A stretch of DNA of 64,000 nt. It comes from DASUPK01 sp963695675. GTDB taxonomy: Bacteria > Actinomycetota > Thermoleophilia > Solirubrobacterales > 70-9. Position numbers and translations under genes: made by a program. The stretch is taken from contig CAVOGY010000007.1 in the NCBI GenBank assembly GCA_963695675.1, positions 806,001 to 870,000 of the forward strand, given 5' to 3'. Position 1 is the stretch's first letter. Each line of letters opens with the position of its first letter. The notes beneath the pieces are model-generated. The model was not told the origin of the DNA and made no database searches. It saw only the letters and a program-made list of their open reading frames with translations. Shown here piece by piece: positions 8,101 through 16,146 of the stretch.

Positions 8101-9519
8101 CTAGAGCTCTTCGACCTGCGCCGCGATGTCGGAGGCCGCGCCCTTGGCGTCGCTGAACAGCATTGACGTCTTGTCCTCGTAGAAGAGATCGTTGTCGATC
8201 CCGGCGAAGCCGGGGCTGAGGCTGCGCTTGATGACGATGACCTCCTTGGCCTCGTCGACCTCGATGATCGGCATGCCGGCGATCGGCGAGTTGGGATCGT
8301 CCTTGGCGGCGGGGTTGGTGACGTCGTTCGCACCGATCACCACGGCGACATCCATCTGCGGCATCTCGGGATTGATCTCGTCCATCTCTTTGAGCTGCTC
8401 GTAGGGGACGTCCGCCTCCGCCAGAAGCACGTTCATGTGGCCCGGCATCCGGCCCGCGACCGGGTGGATCGCGTAGCTGACGTTGACGCCGCGCTTCTCG
8501 AGCTCGTTGGCGAGCTCCTTGACGGCATGCTGGGCCTGGGCCACCGCCATGCCGTAGCCCGGGACGAAGACGACCGAGTCGGCGTAGCCGAGCTTGATCG
8601 CGGCGTCCTCGGGGCCGATCGAATGCACCGGGCGCTCCTCCCTCTCTCCGGCGGCGGCGGAGACCGCTCCGAAGCCCGCGAAGAGCAGGTTCCCGATCGA
8701 GCGGTTCATCGCTCGGCTCATCTCGATCGTCAGGATCGTTCCCGAGGAGCCGACCAACGTGCCGGCGACGATCAGGACGACGTTGTCGAGCGCGAAGCCC
8801 GCGGCGGCGGCAGCCAGCCCGGTGAAGGCGTTGAGCAGCGAGATCACCACCGGCATGTCGGCGCCGCCGATCGGCAGGACGAAGAGGTTCCCCAGGACCG
8901 CGGCGGCGATCAGGACCCCGATGTAGAGACCCTGCGAGGGAGAGTCGTGGTCGATGCCGAGCACGATGCAGCCGGCGAGGATCGCGGCAAGCAAGAGCCC
9001 GTTGACGATGTGCTGTCCCGGGAACTGGAGCGGACGGCTCGGCAGGATCGCCTGGAGCTTCCCGAAGGCGATGTTCGACCCCCAGAACGAGACCGAGCCG
9101 ATCACGCTCGAGAAGAGGACCGGGACGATGACGTCGAGCGGAATGCTCGCTCCCCCGCTCGTCGCATGCCTGAACTCCGACCAGGAGATCAGGGCCGCGG
9201 CGCCGCCGCCGACACCGTTGTAGAGCGCGACCATCTGCGGCATGGCGGTCATCTGGACCCGGAGTGAGGCGATGAGGCCGACCGCCGTCCCGATCAAAAT
9301 CCCGATCAGAATCAGGACGCCGTTGCCGATCACGTCGAGCGAGAGCGTGACCGTGACCGCGACCAGCATCCCGGCGGCGGCGATCAGGTTGCCCCGGCGC
9401 GCAGTACGCGGGTGTGTCCCCTGCTGGATCCCGAAGATGAAGAGGGAGAAGGCGACGATGTAGCAGGCGGTGACGAAGTCGCTGCTCTGCGACAGCGCCA
9501 GCGGCGGGGCTGGGATCAC
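8101..9519 (-). CDS. pntB: NAD(P) transhydrogenase subunit beta
   Basis: The membrane and NADP(H)-binding subunit of proton-translocating transhydrogenase, which makes NADPH from NADH using the proton gradient. At 472 aa it is full length. The N-terminal half holds about nine helices. The C-terminal domain III contains GYGMAVAQAQHAVKEL (residues about 315-330) and VVIGANDVTNPAAKDDPNSPI, the NADP-binding signature. It overlaps the upstream subunit by 4 bp (translational coupling). Confidence 0.97.
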   Translation of the reverse strand: MIPAPPLALSQSSDFVTACYIVAFSLFIFGIQQGTHPRTARRGNLIAAAGMLVAVTVTLSLDVIGNGVLILIGILIGTAVGLIASLRVQMTAMPQMVALYNGVGGGAAALISWSEFRHATSGGASIPLDVIVPVLFSSVIGSVSFWGSNIAFGKLQAILPSRPLQFPGQHIVNGLLLAAILAGCIVLGIDHDSPSQGLYIGVLIAAAVLGNLFVLPIGGADMPVVISLLNAFTGLAAAAAGFALDNVVLIVAGTLVGSSGTILTIEMSRAMNRSIGNLLFAGFGAVSAAAGEREERPVHSIGPEDAAIKLGYADSVVFVPGYGMAVAQAQHAVKELANELEKRGVNVSYAIHPVAGRMPGHMNVLLAEADVPYEQLKEMDEINPEMPQMDVAVVIGANDVTNPAAKDDPNSPIAGMPIIEVDEAKEVIVIKRSLSPGFAGIDNDLFYEDKTSMLFSDAKGAASDIAAQVEEL

Positions 9520-9881
9520 TGACCGGCCTCCGACGGTCTATCCGAGGCTGCTCCGTCAGGAGCAGCCCCATTAGTGCTTGCCTCACCGTCCTGCTTCGCC
9601 TTGCGGTCCCTGCCGCGGAACATGCCGAGCATCCGGTCGGTGACCATGAACCCGCCGACGATGTTGATCGTGCCGAAGGCGATCGCGATCGTGCCGATGA
9701 CCTTCTCCAGCGTGTCGTCGGCCGAGCCGATCACGATCAGCCCGCCGAGCATGACGATGCCGTGGATCGCGTTGGTCTGTGACATCAGCGGGGTGTGGAG
9801 GGTCGTGGGCACCTTCGAGATCACCTCGAAGCCAACGAAGGCGGCCAGGACGAAGATCGTGATCTCGGTGATCAGACTCAT
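9516..9881 (-). CDS. pntAb: NAD(P) transhydrogenase alpha subunit, membrane part
   Basis: The 121 aa subunit carries the membrane helices that in enteric bacteria are fused to the PntA dehydrogenase domain. It has three helices plus the conserved loop FEVISKVPTTLHTPLMSQTNAIHG. Overlaps on both sides (4 bp with pntA upstream and 4 bp with pntB downstream) show a coupled three-gene operon. The split alpha subunit is common in actinobacteria and alphaproteobacteria. Confidence 0.95.
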   Translation of the reverse strand: MSLITEITIFVLAAFVGFEVISKVPTTLHTPLMSQTNAIHGIVMLGGLIVIGSADDTLEKVIGTIAIAFGTINIVGGFMVTDRMLGMFRGRDRKAKQDGEASTNGAAPDGAASDRPSEAGQ

Positions 9882-11002
9882 GATTGGTTCGCTGCCTCCT
9901 TGGCTCGCTCGTTGACGATCTCCCCGTCTCTGGTCAGGCAGGCGCCGGCGACGATCTCGTCGTCGTCGTCGATTGCGAGGTTCCCCTCGTCGTCGACCAG
10001 GAGCTCGACGAGGTTCTGGAGGTTCTTCGCGTAGAGCGCCGACGCGTTGCCGGCCATCTGGCTTGGCAGGTTCGCGGGGCCGATGATCTTCACGCCGTTC
10101 TGCTCGACGGTCTCCCCCGGCTTCGAGCCCTCGACGTTGCCGCCGGTCTCGGCGGCGAGGTCGACGATCACCGACCCGGGTGCCATTCCCTCGACCGCGT
10201 CGGCGGTGATCAGCAGTGGGGCCGGCCGCCCGGGGATCTGCGCCGTGGTGATGATCACGTCCTGGCGCTTGGCGGCCTCGCCGAGCTCGGCGCGCAGCCG
10301 CTCGTTCTCCTCATCGGTGAGCGGACGCGCGTAGCCACCCTCGCCCTCGGCGTCCTTGACCGCCTCGACCTCGAGGAAGCGCCCGCCGAGCGATTGGACC
10401 TGCTCCTTGACCACCGAGCGGACGTCGAAGCCGGTGACGACCCCACCGAGGCGCTTGGCAGTGGCGATGGCCTGCAGGCCGGCGACCCCGGCGCCCAGGA
10501 CGAGGACCTTGGCGGGGGGGATCGTCCCCGCCGCCGTGGTCATCATCGGGAACAGCTTGCCCGACTCCCGCGCCGCGATCAGCACGGACATGTAGCCGCC
10601 CAGGTTGGCCTGCGAGGAGAGCGCGTCCATCGACTGGGCGCGGGTGATCCGCGGGATCGACTCCATCGCGAAGCTGGTGGCCCTCGCCTCGGCGAGAGAC
10701 TTGGCGAGCGCCGGGTTGGTGAGAGGCTCGAGGAAGCCGATCACGACCTGACCCTCATGCAGGCGCCCGACCTCCTCCTCGGTCGGCGGAGTCACCTTGA
10801 GCACGACGTCCGCGCCCCAGACGTCCTCTCCGACCTTCGCCCCGGCGTCGGAGTACTCGGCATCCGGGTGCGAGGCGCCCTCGCCGGCGCCGGATTCCAC
10901 CGCCACGTCGATGCCCTTTGCGACGAGCGCCTTCACCACGTCGGGGACCAGCGCAACGCGGCGCTCTCCCTGGGCGGTCTCCTTTGGGACTCCGATCTTC
11001 AT
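9878..11002 (-). CDS. pntA: NAD(P) transhydrogenase alpha subunit, NAD(H)-binding part
   Basis: A 374 aa alanine-dehydrogenase-like soluble domain I. It begins MKIGVPKETAQGERRVALVPDVV, has the catalytic-site region SQANLGGYMSVL and the dinucleotide fold VLVLGAGVAGLQAIATAKRLG (about 166-186). It is the first gene of the pntA-pntAb-pntB operon. No clear promoter box was found at the usual distance, unlike most genes here. Confidence 0.95.
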   Translation of the reverse strand: MKIGVPKETAQGERRVALVPDVVKALVAKGIDVAVESGAGEGASHPDAEYSDAGAKVGEDVWGADVVLKVTPPTEEEVGRLHEGQVVIGFLEPLTNPALAKSLAEARATSFAMESIPRITRAQSMDALSSQANLGGYMSVLIAARESGKLFPMMTTAAGTIPPAKVLVLGAGVAGLQAIATAKRLGGVVTGFDVRSVVKEQVQSLGGRFLEVEAVKDAEGEGGYARPLTDEENERLRAELGEAAKRQDVIITTAQIPGRPAPLLITADAVEGMAPGSVIVDLAAETGGNVEGSKPGETVEQNGVKIIGPANLPSQMAGNASALYAKNLQNLVELLVDDEGNLAIDDDDEIVAGACLTRDGEIVNERAKEAANQS

Positions 11003-11044
11003 CCGGACGATTCACTGCCCACGGCAGGGATTGAGCGCGGCAAT

Positions 11045-11473
11045 CTAGTCGGTTTGGGCCCCGTACCACTCCGGTAGCGCCGCCGCCTCGAGGGCTTCCT
11101 CCCGCCCCGCGTAGAAGCCGACCTGACTGATCATGCCCTTGCGCACTCGGTACAGATAGCCGGTCTCGCCGCGGACCGCTGCTCCACTCATGCGGCCCTT
11201 GCCGCCGTGGGTCGCGAAGATGAAGATCACGCCGCTGTCGAGCTCGCGCGCCTCCTCAACCTCGAATCGATATCCCGGGGCGAAGGTCCGGAACCAGTCA
11301 CCGAACCACTCGCCGACGGCCTCCTTCCCCTCGAAGACGCCGGCCTTCGGCCCGCTCGCCGGCGAAGCGAACAGCCTCACGTCCTCGGCATATCGGTCCA
11401 TCGCCCGTTCGAAGTCCCGCTCATTCACCGCGGCGAACTGATCGAGGACGACGTCGACGTCCGGTTGCGACAC
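11045..11473 (-). CDS. SnoaL-like/NTF2-fold protein
   Basis: The 142 aa product has the cone-shaped NTF2 pattern: an N-terminal helix (VVLDQFAAVNERDFERAMDRYAEDVRLF), a central GKEAVGEWFGDWF segment and four following strands. Such proteins are cyclases, isomerases or ligand-binding proteins; the function is not determinable. It starts 8 bp after the LLM oxidoreductase gene on the same strand, so the pair is an operon. Confidence 0.7.
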   Translation of the reverse strand: MSQPDVDVVLDQFAAVNERDFERAMDRYAEDVRLFASPASGPKAGVFEGKEAVGEWFGDWFRTFAPGYRFEVEEARELDSGVIFIFATHGGKGRMSGAAVRGETGYLYRVRKGMISQVGFYAGREEALEAAALPEWYGAQTD

Positions 11474-11481
11474 GGGTGAAG

Positions 11482-12558
11482 CTATGCCGGGGAGCCCGCC
11501 CCCAGCATCTCGGACAGCTTCTCGAGCGTGGCGAGGTTCTGATCGGCGTTGGCGTGCACCGGGGAGACGATCATCCGATCGACGCCCGCGTCGGCGAAGC
11601 GCTTCACCCGCTCGGCGATCTCATCCTCGCTGCCTATCATCGCCGTGGCGTCGACGAGCTCGTCAGGGATCGCGGCATACGCCTCCTCGCGCTTGCCGTC
11701 GAGGTAGAGGCTCTGGACCTCGTCGGCGACCTCCGCGAAGCCGAAGCGGCGGGTCAGGTCGGCGTAGAAGTTGGTCTTCTTCGAACCCATCCCGCCGATG
11801 TAGAGCAGCAGCCCGGCCTTGACGAGCCCGCGCGCGGCGTCCAGGTCCCCGTCGATCGCAACCTGCACGGAGGGCGAGACCTGGAAGTCCTCGCGCGAAC
11901 GGCCCCCCTTGGCGAGGCCGGCCTCGATGTGCTCGCCCCATGCCTCCTCCCACTTGTCTACCGAGAAGAAGATCGGGATCCAGCCGTCGGCGATCTCGGC
12001 GGCGAGCTCGACCGACTTGCGGCCGATCGCCCCGAGATAGACGGGGATCTCGCTCCGGATCGGGTGCATGTTGAGCTTCAGCGCCTTGCCCTGGCCGGTG
12101 ACGCCCTCGCCCTCCTTCAAAGGGAGTGTGAAGTGCTTGCCCTGGTACTCCAGGCGTCCTTCGCGCGCGACGACTTGCTTGACGATCTCGACGTACTCGC
12201 GGGTCCGCCCCCACGGCTTCTCGTAGGGAACGCCGTACCAGCCCTCCGAGACCTGGGGTCCGGACGGACCAAAGCCGAAGATGAAGCGGCCGCCCGAGAG
12301 CGCGTCGATCGTCACCCCGGCCATCGCCGCGGCGGCGGCCTGGCGGGCCGGGACCTGCAGGATTGCCGCGCCAAGCTGGATCGTCTCCGTCTTTGCGGCT
12401 AAGTACGCGAGCACGCTTACCGCGTCCGAGCCGTATGACTCGGCGGCCCAGACCGAGTCGAAGCCGATGCGCTCGGCGGACGACACGATCTCGCTCGCCT
12501 CGTCGCCCTGGGGTCCGATTCCCCAGTAACCGAGGTTGAGTCCAAGCTTCAAACCCAT
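11482..12558 (-). CDS. LLM class F420-dependent oxidoreductase (Rv3520c-like)
   Basis: The 358 aa luciferase-like protein carries LGLNLGYWGIGPQGD at the N-terminus, SVWAAESYGSDAVS, and SGGRFIFGFGPSGPQVSEGWYG, typical of the mycobacterial Rv3520c group of F420-dependent enzymes. The C-terminal part is full length. ATG at 12558 is preceded by TAGGGT with a 10-nt gap. Its partner downstream is a SnoaL-like gene; the substrate is unknown. Confidence 0.87.
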   Translation of the reverse strand: MGLKLGLNLGYWGIGPQGDEASEIVSSAERIGFDSVWAAESYGSDAVSVLAYLAAKTETIQLGAAILQVPARQAAAAAMAGVTIDALSGGRFIFGFGPSGPQVSEGWYGVPYEKPWGRTREYVEIVKQVVAREGRLEYQGKHFTLPLKEGEGVTGQGKALKLNMHPIRSEIPVYLGAIGRKSVELAAEIADGWIPIFFSVDKWEEAWGEHIEAGLAKGGRSREDFQVSPSVQVAIDGDLDAARGLVKAGLLLYIGGMGSKKTNFYADLTRRFGFAEVADEVQSLYLDGKREEAYAAIPDELVDATAMIGSEDEIAERVKRFADAGVDRMIVSPVHANADQNLATLEKLSEMLGAGSPA

Positions 12559-12568
12559 GCGCTGCGCA

Positions 12569-12574
12569 ACCCTA
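12569..12574 (-). promoter_or_regulatory. -10-like box TAGGGT for the LLM/SnoaL operon
   Basis: TAGGGT on the minus strand, 10 nt before ATG 12558. Confidence 0.45.
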
Positions 12575-12649
12575 GTGATTCCTCCTGTTTTCTGGGGTGA
12601 AGAGGCAATCCGGGGGGACGGGGCCCGCTAGCTTGCGAAATGCTTGCGC

Positions 12650-12655
12650 TAGGAT
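12650..12655 (+). promoter_or_regulatory. -10-like box TAGGAT for the Xre antitoxin gene
   Basis: GCTAGGAT ends 9 nt before ATG 12665. An antitoxin operator would be expected here, but no clear inverted repeat is visible. Confidence 0.45.
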
Positions 12656-12664
12656 GGACCCACG

Positions 12665-12997
12665 ATGAGTCCAGTCCTGACGCCCACCCTGCTCGACCCG
12701 ATCGCTGAGGCCCTGGAGCTATCCGAGACCGAGCTCGGGCGGCTCTTCGGTGTCAGTCGGCAGGCGGTCGGCCAATGGCGCGAGCGCGGGGTCCCCTCCA
12801 GCCGCATGGCGAAGGCCGCGACCGTGGCGGCCATCTGCGACCTCCTCGGCCACCGGCTGAAGCCCGAGCGGATTCCGGGGATCGCGCGGCGCCCCGCCGA
12901 CGCCTACGGCGGGCTCTCGATGCTCGAGATGATCGAGCGCAACCGCGAGGACGAGCTGCTCACGCTGGTGCGTCGCTCGTTCGACTGGGCAGCTTGA
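12665..12997 (+). CDS. Xre/MbcA/ParS-type antitoxin
   Basis: The 110 aa protein has an N-terminal helix-turn-helix (LSETELGRLFGVSRQAVGQW, residues 19-38) and a C-terminal toxin-binding segment (YGGLSMLEMIERNREDELL) that resembles antitoxins of RES toxins. It is followed after 69 bp by the RES gene, forming a type II toxin-antitoxin pair. Its TGA stop is also the first bases of a PR-A repeat (TGATGCGAGGG), so insertion or expansion of the repeat may have shaped the C-terminus or the spacing between the two genes. Confidence 0.85.
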   Translation: MSPVLTPTLLDPIAEALELSETELGRLFGVSRQAVGQWRERGVPSSRMAKAATVAAICDLLGHRLKPERIPGIARRPADAYGGLSMLEMIERNREDELLTLVRRSFDWAA

Positions 12998-13054
12998 TGC
13001 GAGGGCGCGCGGCAGCGCAGATGCGAGGGTGCGCCGCAGAGGCGCAACCCGTTT
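12996..13054 (+). repeat. PR-A repeat copy 2 (one and a half units)
   Basis: A left half-unit GATGCGAGGGCGCGCGGC is followed directly by a full unit GATGCGAGGGTGCGCC..GGCGCAACCCGTTT. The arms of the full unit (TGCGCC/GGCGCA) differ from copy 1 at paired positions. It fills most of the antitoxin-toxin gap. Confidence 0.8.
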
Positions 13055-13066
13055 GATGCTGATCGG

Positions 13067-13636
13067 GTGAGAACCATCCGGCGGGGCGGTCCGTACCTGC
13101 GGGTTGCCGACCCGGACTGGGACGACCCGCTCGACGGGCGGTACGCCGCCGAGCGCGGCGGACGCTGGAACCCGCCCGAGTCATTCCCGGTCGTCTACCT
13201 CTGCCGCTCGATCCCGGTCGCCCGGGCGAACGTCTACCGAAAGCTCGAGGGTCAACCCTATGGCCCGGAGGACCTGCGGCCCGGGACTGGTCCGATCCTG
13301 GTCCGGGCCAGGGTTCCCGAGGACCGCTACCTGAACGTGATCACCGACGCCGGCTGCCGCGACGCCGGCCTGCCCCGCACCTACCCGCTCGACAGCCGGC
13401 GTCGGACGGTCTCGTGGCGCAGGTGCCAGCCGATCGGCCTGCGGGCCTGGCAGGCGGGGCTACCGGGCGTCGCCTCGCGGACCGCCGCGGTCAATGCGAG
13501 GGTGCTCCGAGGCGGGAACCGAGGAGCAATCCGTTTGATGTCGGGCGAGGAGCTCGCCTACTTCGGCCGGCGTGGTCTGCGGCGGGGGGCGGTCCGCGCG
13601 TTCGATGAGTGGTTCTGGGAGCCGCCGAGCGCTTGA
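13067..13636 (+). CDS. RES-domain toxin with in-frame repeat insertion
   Basis: RES toxins degrade or transfer ADP-ribose from NAD+; the family includes MbcT and ParT. The 189 aa protein has the RES landmarks GGRWNPPESFPVVYLCRS with the expected Arg (residues about 31-48), and GVASRTAA then GEELAYFGR near the end. Between the last two, residues about 143-158 (NARVLRGGNRGAIRLM) are encoded by a PR-A repeat, read in frame, where relatives are expected to have only a short linker. Whether the toxin is still active is unknown. GTG start. Confidence 0.82.
   Translation: MRTIRRGGPYLRVADPDWDDPLDGRYAAERGGRWNPPESFPVVYLCRSIPVARANVYRKLEGQPYGPEDLRPGTGPILVRARVPEDRYLNVITDAGCRDAGLPRTYPLDSRRRTVSWRRCQPIGLRAWQAGLPGVASRTAAVNARVLRGGNRGAIRLMSGEELAYFGRRGLRRGAVRAFDEWFWEPPSA
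13493..13536 (+). repeat. PR-A repeat copy 3, inside the RES toxin frame
   Basis: ATGCGAGGGTGCTCC, a 15-nt loop, then GGAGCAATCCGTTT. It is the same element as the intergenic copies but lies wholly inside a coding sequence without breaking the frame. Confidence 0.75.
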
Positions 13637-13671
13637 CTTTGACGCCGTCGCGCTTCGCTAACAATGCGGCT

Positions 13672-16146
13672 GTGACCGACCGACGTCATCCAGGTGGGCT
13701 TTCGAGCAAGGAGGCCGCGAAGCGGCTGCGCCAGCTCGGGCCGGTCGAGGACCGGAGCAGCCGCTCGGTGGCGAGCATCGTCGCCGGGAACGTCTTCACC
13801 TTCTTCAACCTGATCATCGGCGTCTTCTTCGTCGTCATGCTCTCGCTCGGCCTGTTTGCCGACGCTCTCTTCGGCTTCATCGCGGTGATCAACAGCTACA
13901 TCGGCATCCGGCAGGAGCTCAAGGCCAAGGAGACGCTCGACAGCCTCGCCCTGCTGGTGGCCCCGAAGGCGCGGGTCGTCCGGGATGGCGGGTTGGTCGA
14001 GCTGCTTGCCGACGAGGTCGTGCCCGGCGACTGGATCCGAGTCGAGCCGGGAGACCAGCTGGTGGCGGACGGCGAGGTGGCGGAGAGCCGCGGGCTGACC
14101 CTCGACGAGTCCATGCTCACCGGTGAGGCCGACGGTGTCCGCAAGCGGGTCGGCGACCGGGGGCTCTCGGGTTCTTTCTGCATCACCGGGTCCGGCTACT
14201 ACGAGGTGGACGCGGTTCGTGAGGACAGCTACGCCGAGAAGGTCGCGGGCGAGGCGCGTACCTTCCGCCACCCCCCCTCGCCGCTGCAGGACGAGGTCAA
14301 CCTGGTGCTCAAGGCGAGCACCTGGCTGATGATCCCGCTCGCGGTCGTGCTGATCGTCGCCCTGCAGGCGCGCAACACGCCCCTCCACGAAGCCGCGCAG
14401 ACCGCTACCGCCGGGCTGATCACGCTGATCCCCGAGGGGCTGGTCCTGCTGATGAGCGTCACGCTCGCCGTCGCCGCTGTGCGGCTCGCCAGGCTCGACA
14501 CGTTGGTCCAGCAGATGAGCGCGACCGAAGCCCTGGCGGCGGTCGACACGATCTGCGTCGACAAGACCGGGACGCTGACTACCGGCGAGCTCGAGCTGGT
14601 CTCGGTCGACGTCGCCGACCCATCCGAGGCGAGCGCCGCGCAACAGGCCCTCGCGCGGTTCGCCGCCGGCTCCGGCGAGCGCAACCGGACCCTGGAGGCG
14701 ATCGCCGAGACCTACCCGGCGACCGGTGAACGGGTGAGGGCCGAGGTGCCCTTCTCCTCGGAATGGAAGTGGAGCGGGCTGACCCTCGGCCGGGGTGAGA
14801 CCTTTGTCCTCGGTGCGCCCGACGTGCTGATGGCCCGGGGCTCGCTCTCCCTGCCTGTGCCCCTGCAGCGGAGCCTCGAGAGCCACACGAAGGCCGGGCG
14901 GCGGGTTGTGGCGTTCGGTCGGGCCTCCGGCGGGCTCCCGGACAATCCCTACTCCGACCCGCCGCCGGCGGTCACGCCGCTGGCGCTGATCGTGCTCGAG
15001 GAGACACTCCGCCCCGATGCCCAGGAGACGATCCGCTTCATGCGGGACCAGGAGATGGACCTGAAGCTGATCTCCGGCGACGCCCCTCAGACCGTGACGG
15101 CGGTCGCCTCCGCCGTCGGCGTTCCGACCGGCGCCGGGGTTGTCGCCGGCGATCAGTTGCCCGAGGATCGCGAGGCCCTCGGCCAGATCGCGGAGGAGAA
15201 CACGATCTTCTGCCGGATCCGGCCCGAGCAGAAGAAGGCGCTCGTCTCGGCGCTCGCCGAGCGCGGCCGGTTCGTGGCGATGATTGGAGACGGGGTCAAT
15301 GACGTCCCCGCCCTGAAACGGGCGAGGATGGCGGTCGCGATGGGATCGGGGAGCCAGATCACGAAGGGGATCGCCGACATCGTCCTGCTCAAGGACCAGT
15401 TCTCGCGACTGCCGCGGGCCGTCGCCGAGGGCCGCCGTATTGCGCGCAACATCCACCGCCTCGGCCGGCTCTACGTGACCAAGACGGTCTACGCGGCCGC
15501 GCTGATCGTCGTGGTCGCGATTCCGGGCTGGGCCTTCCCGTTCCTCCCCCGGCAACTCACCCTGGCGGCCTTCCTGACCATCGGCATCCCCTCCTTCGTG
15601 CTTGCCCTCGCCCCGAGCGACGGCCCCCTGTACAGGGGCCGGCTGCTGCGGGCGTTGGCCGCCTTCGCGATCCCGGCCGGCCTGGCCATCGCCGCGGCCT
15701 CGCTGGCGAGCTTCTTCCTCGTCGACACGGTCTTCGGCGGCTCGCTCGAGGCGGGGCGCACTGCTGCAACCACCACGCTCGTCGTGCTCGGGCTCTGCTT
15801 CATTCTGCTGCTCGAGCGCGGCCCGGGGAGAGAGCACATTGCCATCCAGAGCTACATGCTCGCTCTGGTCGCCGCTCTCGGCGCCCTCTACGCCTTGGTT
15901 CTCGCGGTCCCGGCCGCTCGGGACTTCTTCGACCTGACCCGGATGGGCGGAGGCCAGCTCTTCCTCGCGCTGCTCTCCGCCGCCGCCGGCCTGGTGCTGG
16001 CGAGCGTCGTCTGGCGCGTCCCGGCGATCGAGCAGCTGGAGGAACGGCCGCCGCCTCCGGACGAGGCGCCCACGGGGCCGGTCACCGCGCCGATGCCGGC
16101 CGCGCCCGCGCCGGTTCCCCGAACCCGCACCTCGGGGCAGAGCTAG
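13672..16146 (+). CDS. CtpE-like cation-transporting P-type ATPase
   Basis: The 824 aa pump resembles mycobacterial CtpE, implicated in calcium uptake, rather than heavy-metal P1B ATPases: no CPC motif and no N-terminal metal domain. Visible are DESMLTGEAD (actuator), VDKTGTLT (phosphorylation site, about residues 295-302), MIGDGVNDVPAL (about 536-547) and some ten helices. GTG 13672 is preferred over upstream in-frame starts overlapping the RES gene, because the CtpE-like N-terminus (LSSKEAAKRLRQLG) follows it and a TAACAA box precedes it by 7 nt. It overlaps the pyruvate kinase start by one base. Confidence 0.88.
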   Translation: MTDRRHPGGLSSKEAAKRLRQLGPVEDRSSRSVASIVAGNVFTFFNLIIGVFFVVMLSLGLFADALFGFIAVINSYIGIRQELKAKETLDSLALLVAPKARVVRDGGLVELLADEVVPGDWIRVEPGDQLVADGEVAESRGLTLDESMLTGEADGVRKRVGDRGLSGSFCITGSGYYEVDAVREDSYAEKVAGEARTFRHPPSPLQDEVNLVLKASTWLMIPLAVVLIVALQARNTPLHEAAQTATAGLITLIPEGLVLLMSVTLAVAAVRLARLDTLVQQMSATEALAAVDTICVDKTGTLTTGELELVSVDVADPSEASAAQQALARFAAGSGERNRTLEAIAETYPATGERVRAEVPFSSEWKWSGLTLGRGETFVLGAPDVLMARGSLSLPVPLQRSLESHTKAGRRVVAFGRASGGLPDNPYSDPPPAVTPLALIVLEETLRPDAQETIRFMRDQEMDLKLISGDAPQTVTAVASAVGVPTGAGVVAGDQLPEDREALGQIAEENTIFCRIRPEQKKALVSALAERGRFVAMIGDGVNDVPALKRARMAVAMGSGSQITKGIADIVLLKDQFSRLPRAVAEGRRIARNIHRLGRLYVTKTVYAAALIVVVAIPGWAFPFLPRQLTLAAFLTIGIPSFVLALAPSDGPLYRGRLLRALAAFAIPAGLAIAAASLASFFLVDTVFGGSLEAGRTAATTTLVVLGLCFILLLERGPGREHIAIQSYMLALVAALGALYALVLAVPAARDFFDLTRMGGGQLFLALLSAAAGLVLASVVWRVPAIEQLEERPPPPDEAPTGPVTAPMPAAPAPVPRTRTSGQS

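Noticed and set aside
8030..9586. 518-aa open frame antisense-like over pntB
   Set aside because: Same strand but different frame from pntB, Arg/Pro-rich, no homology pattern; pntB is certain.
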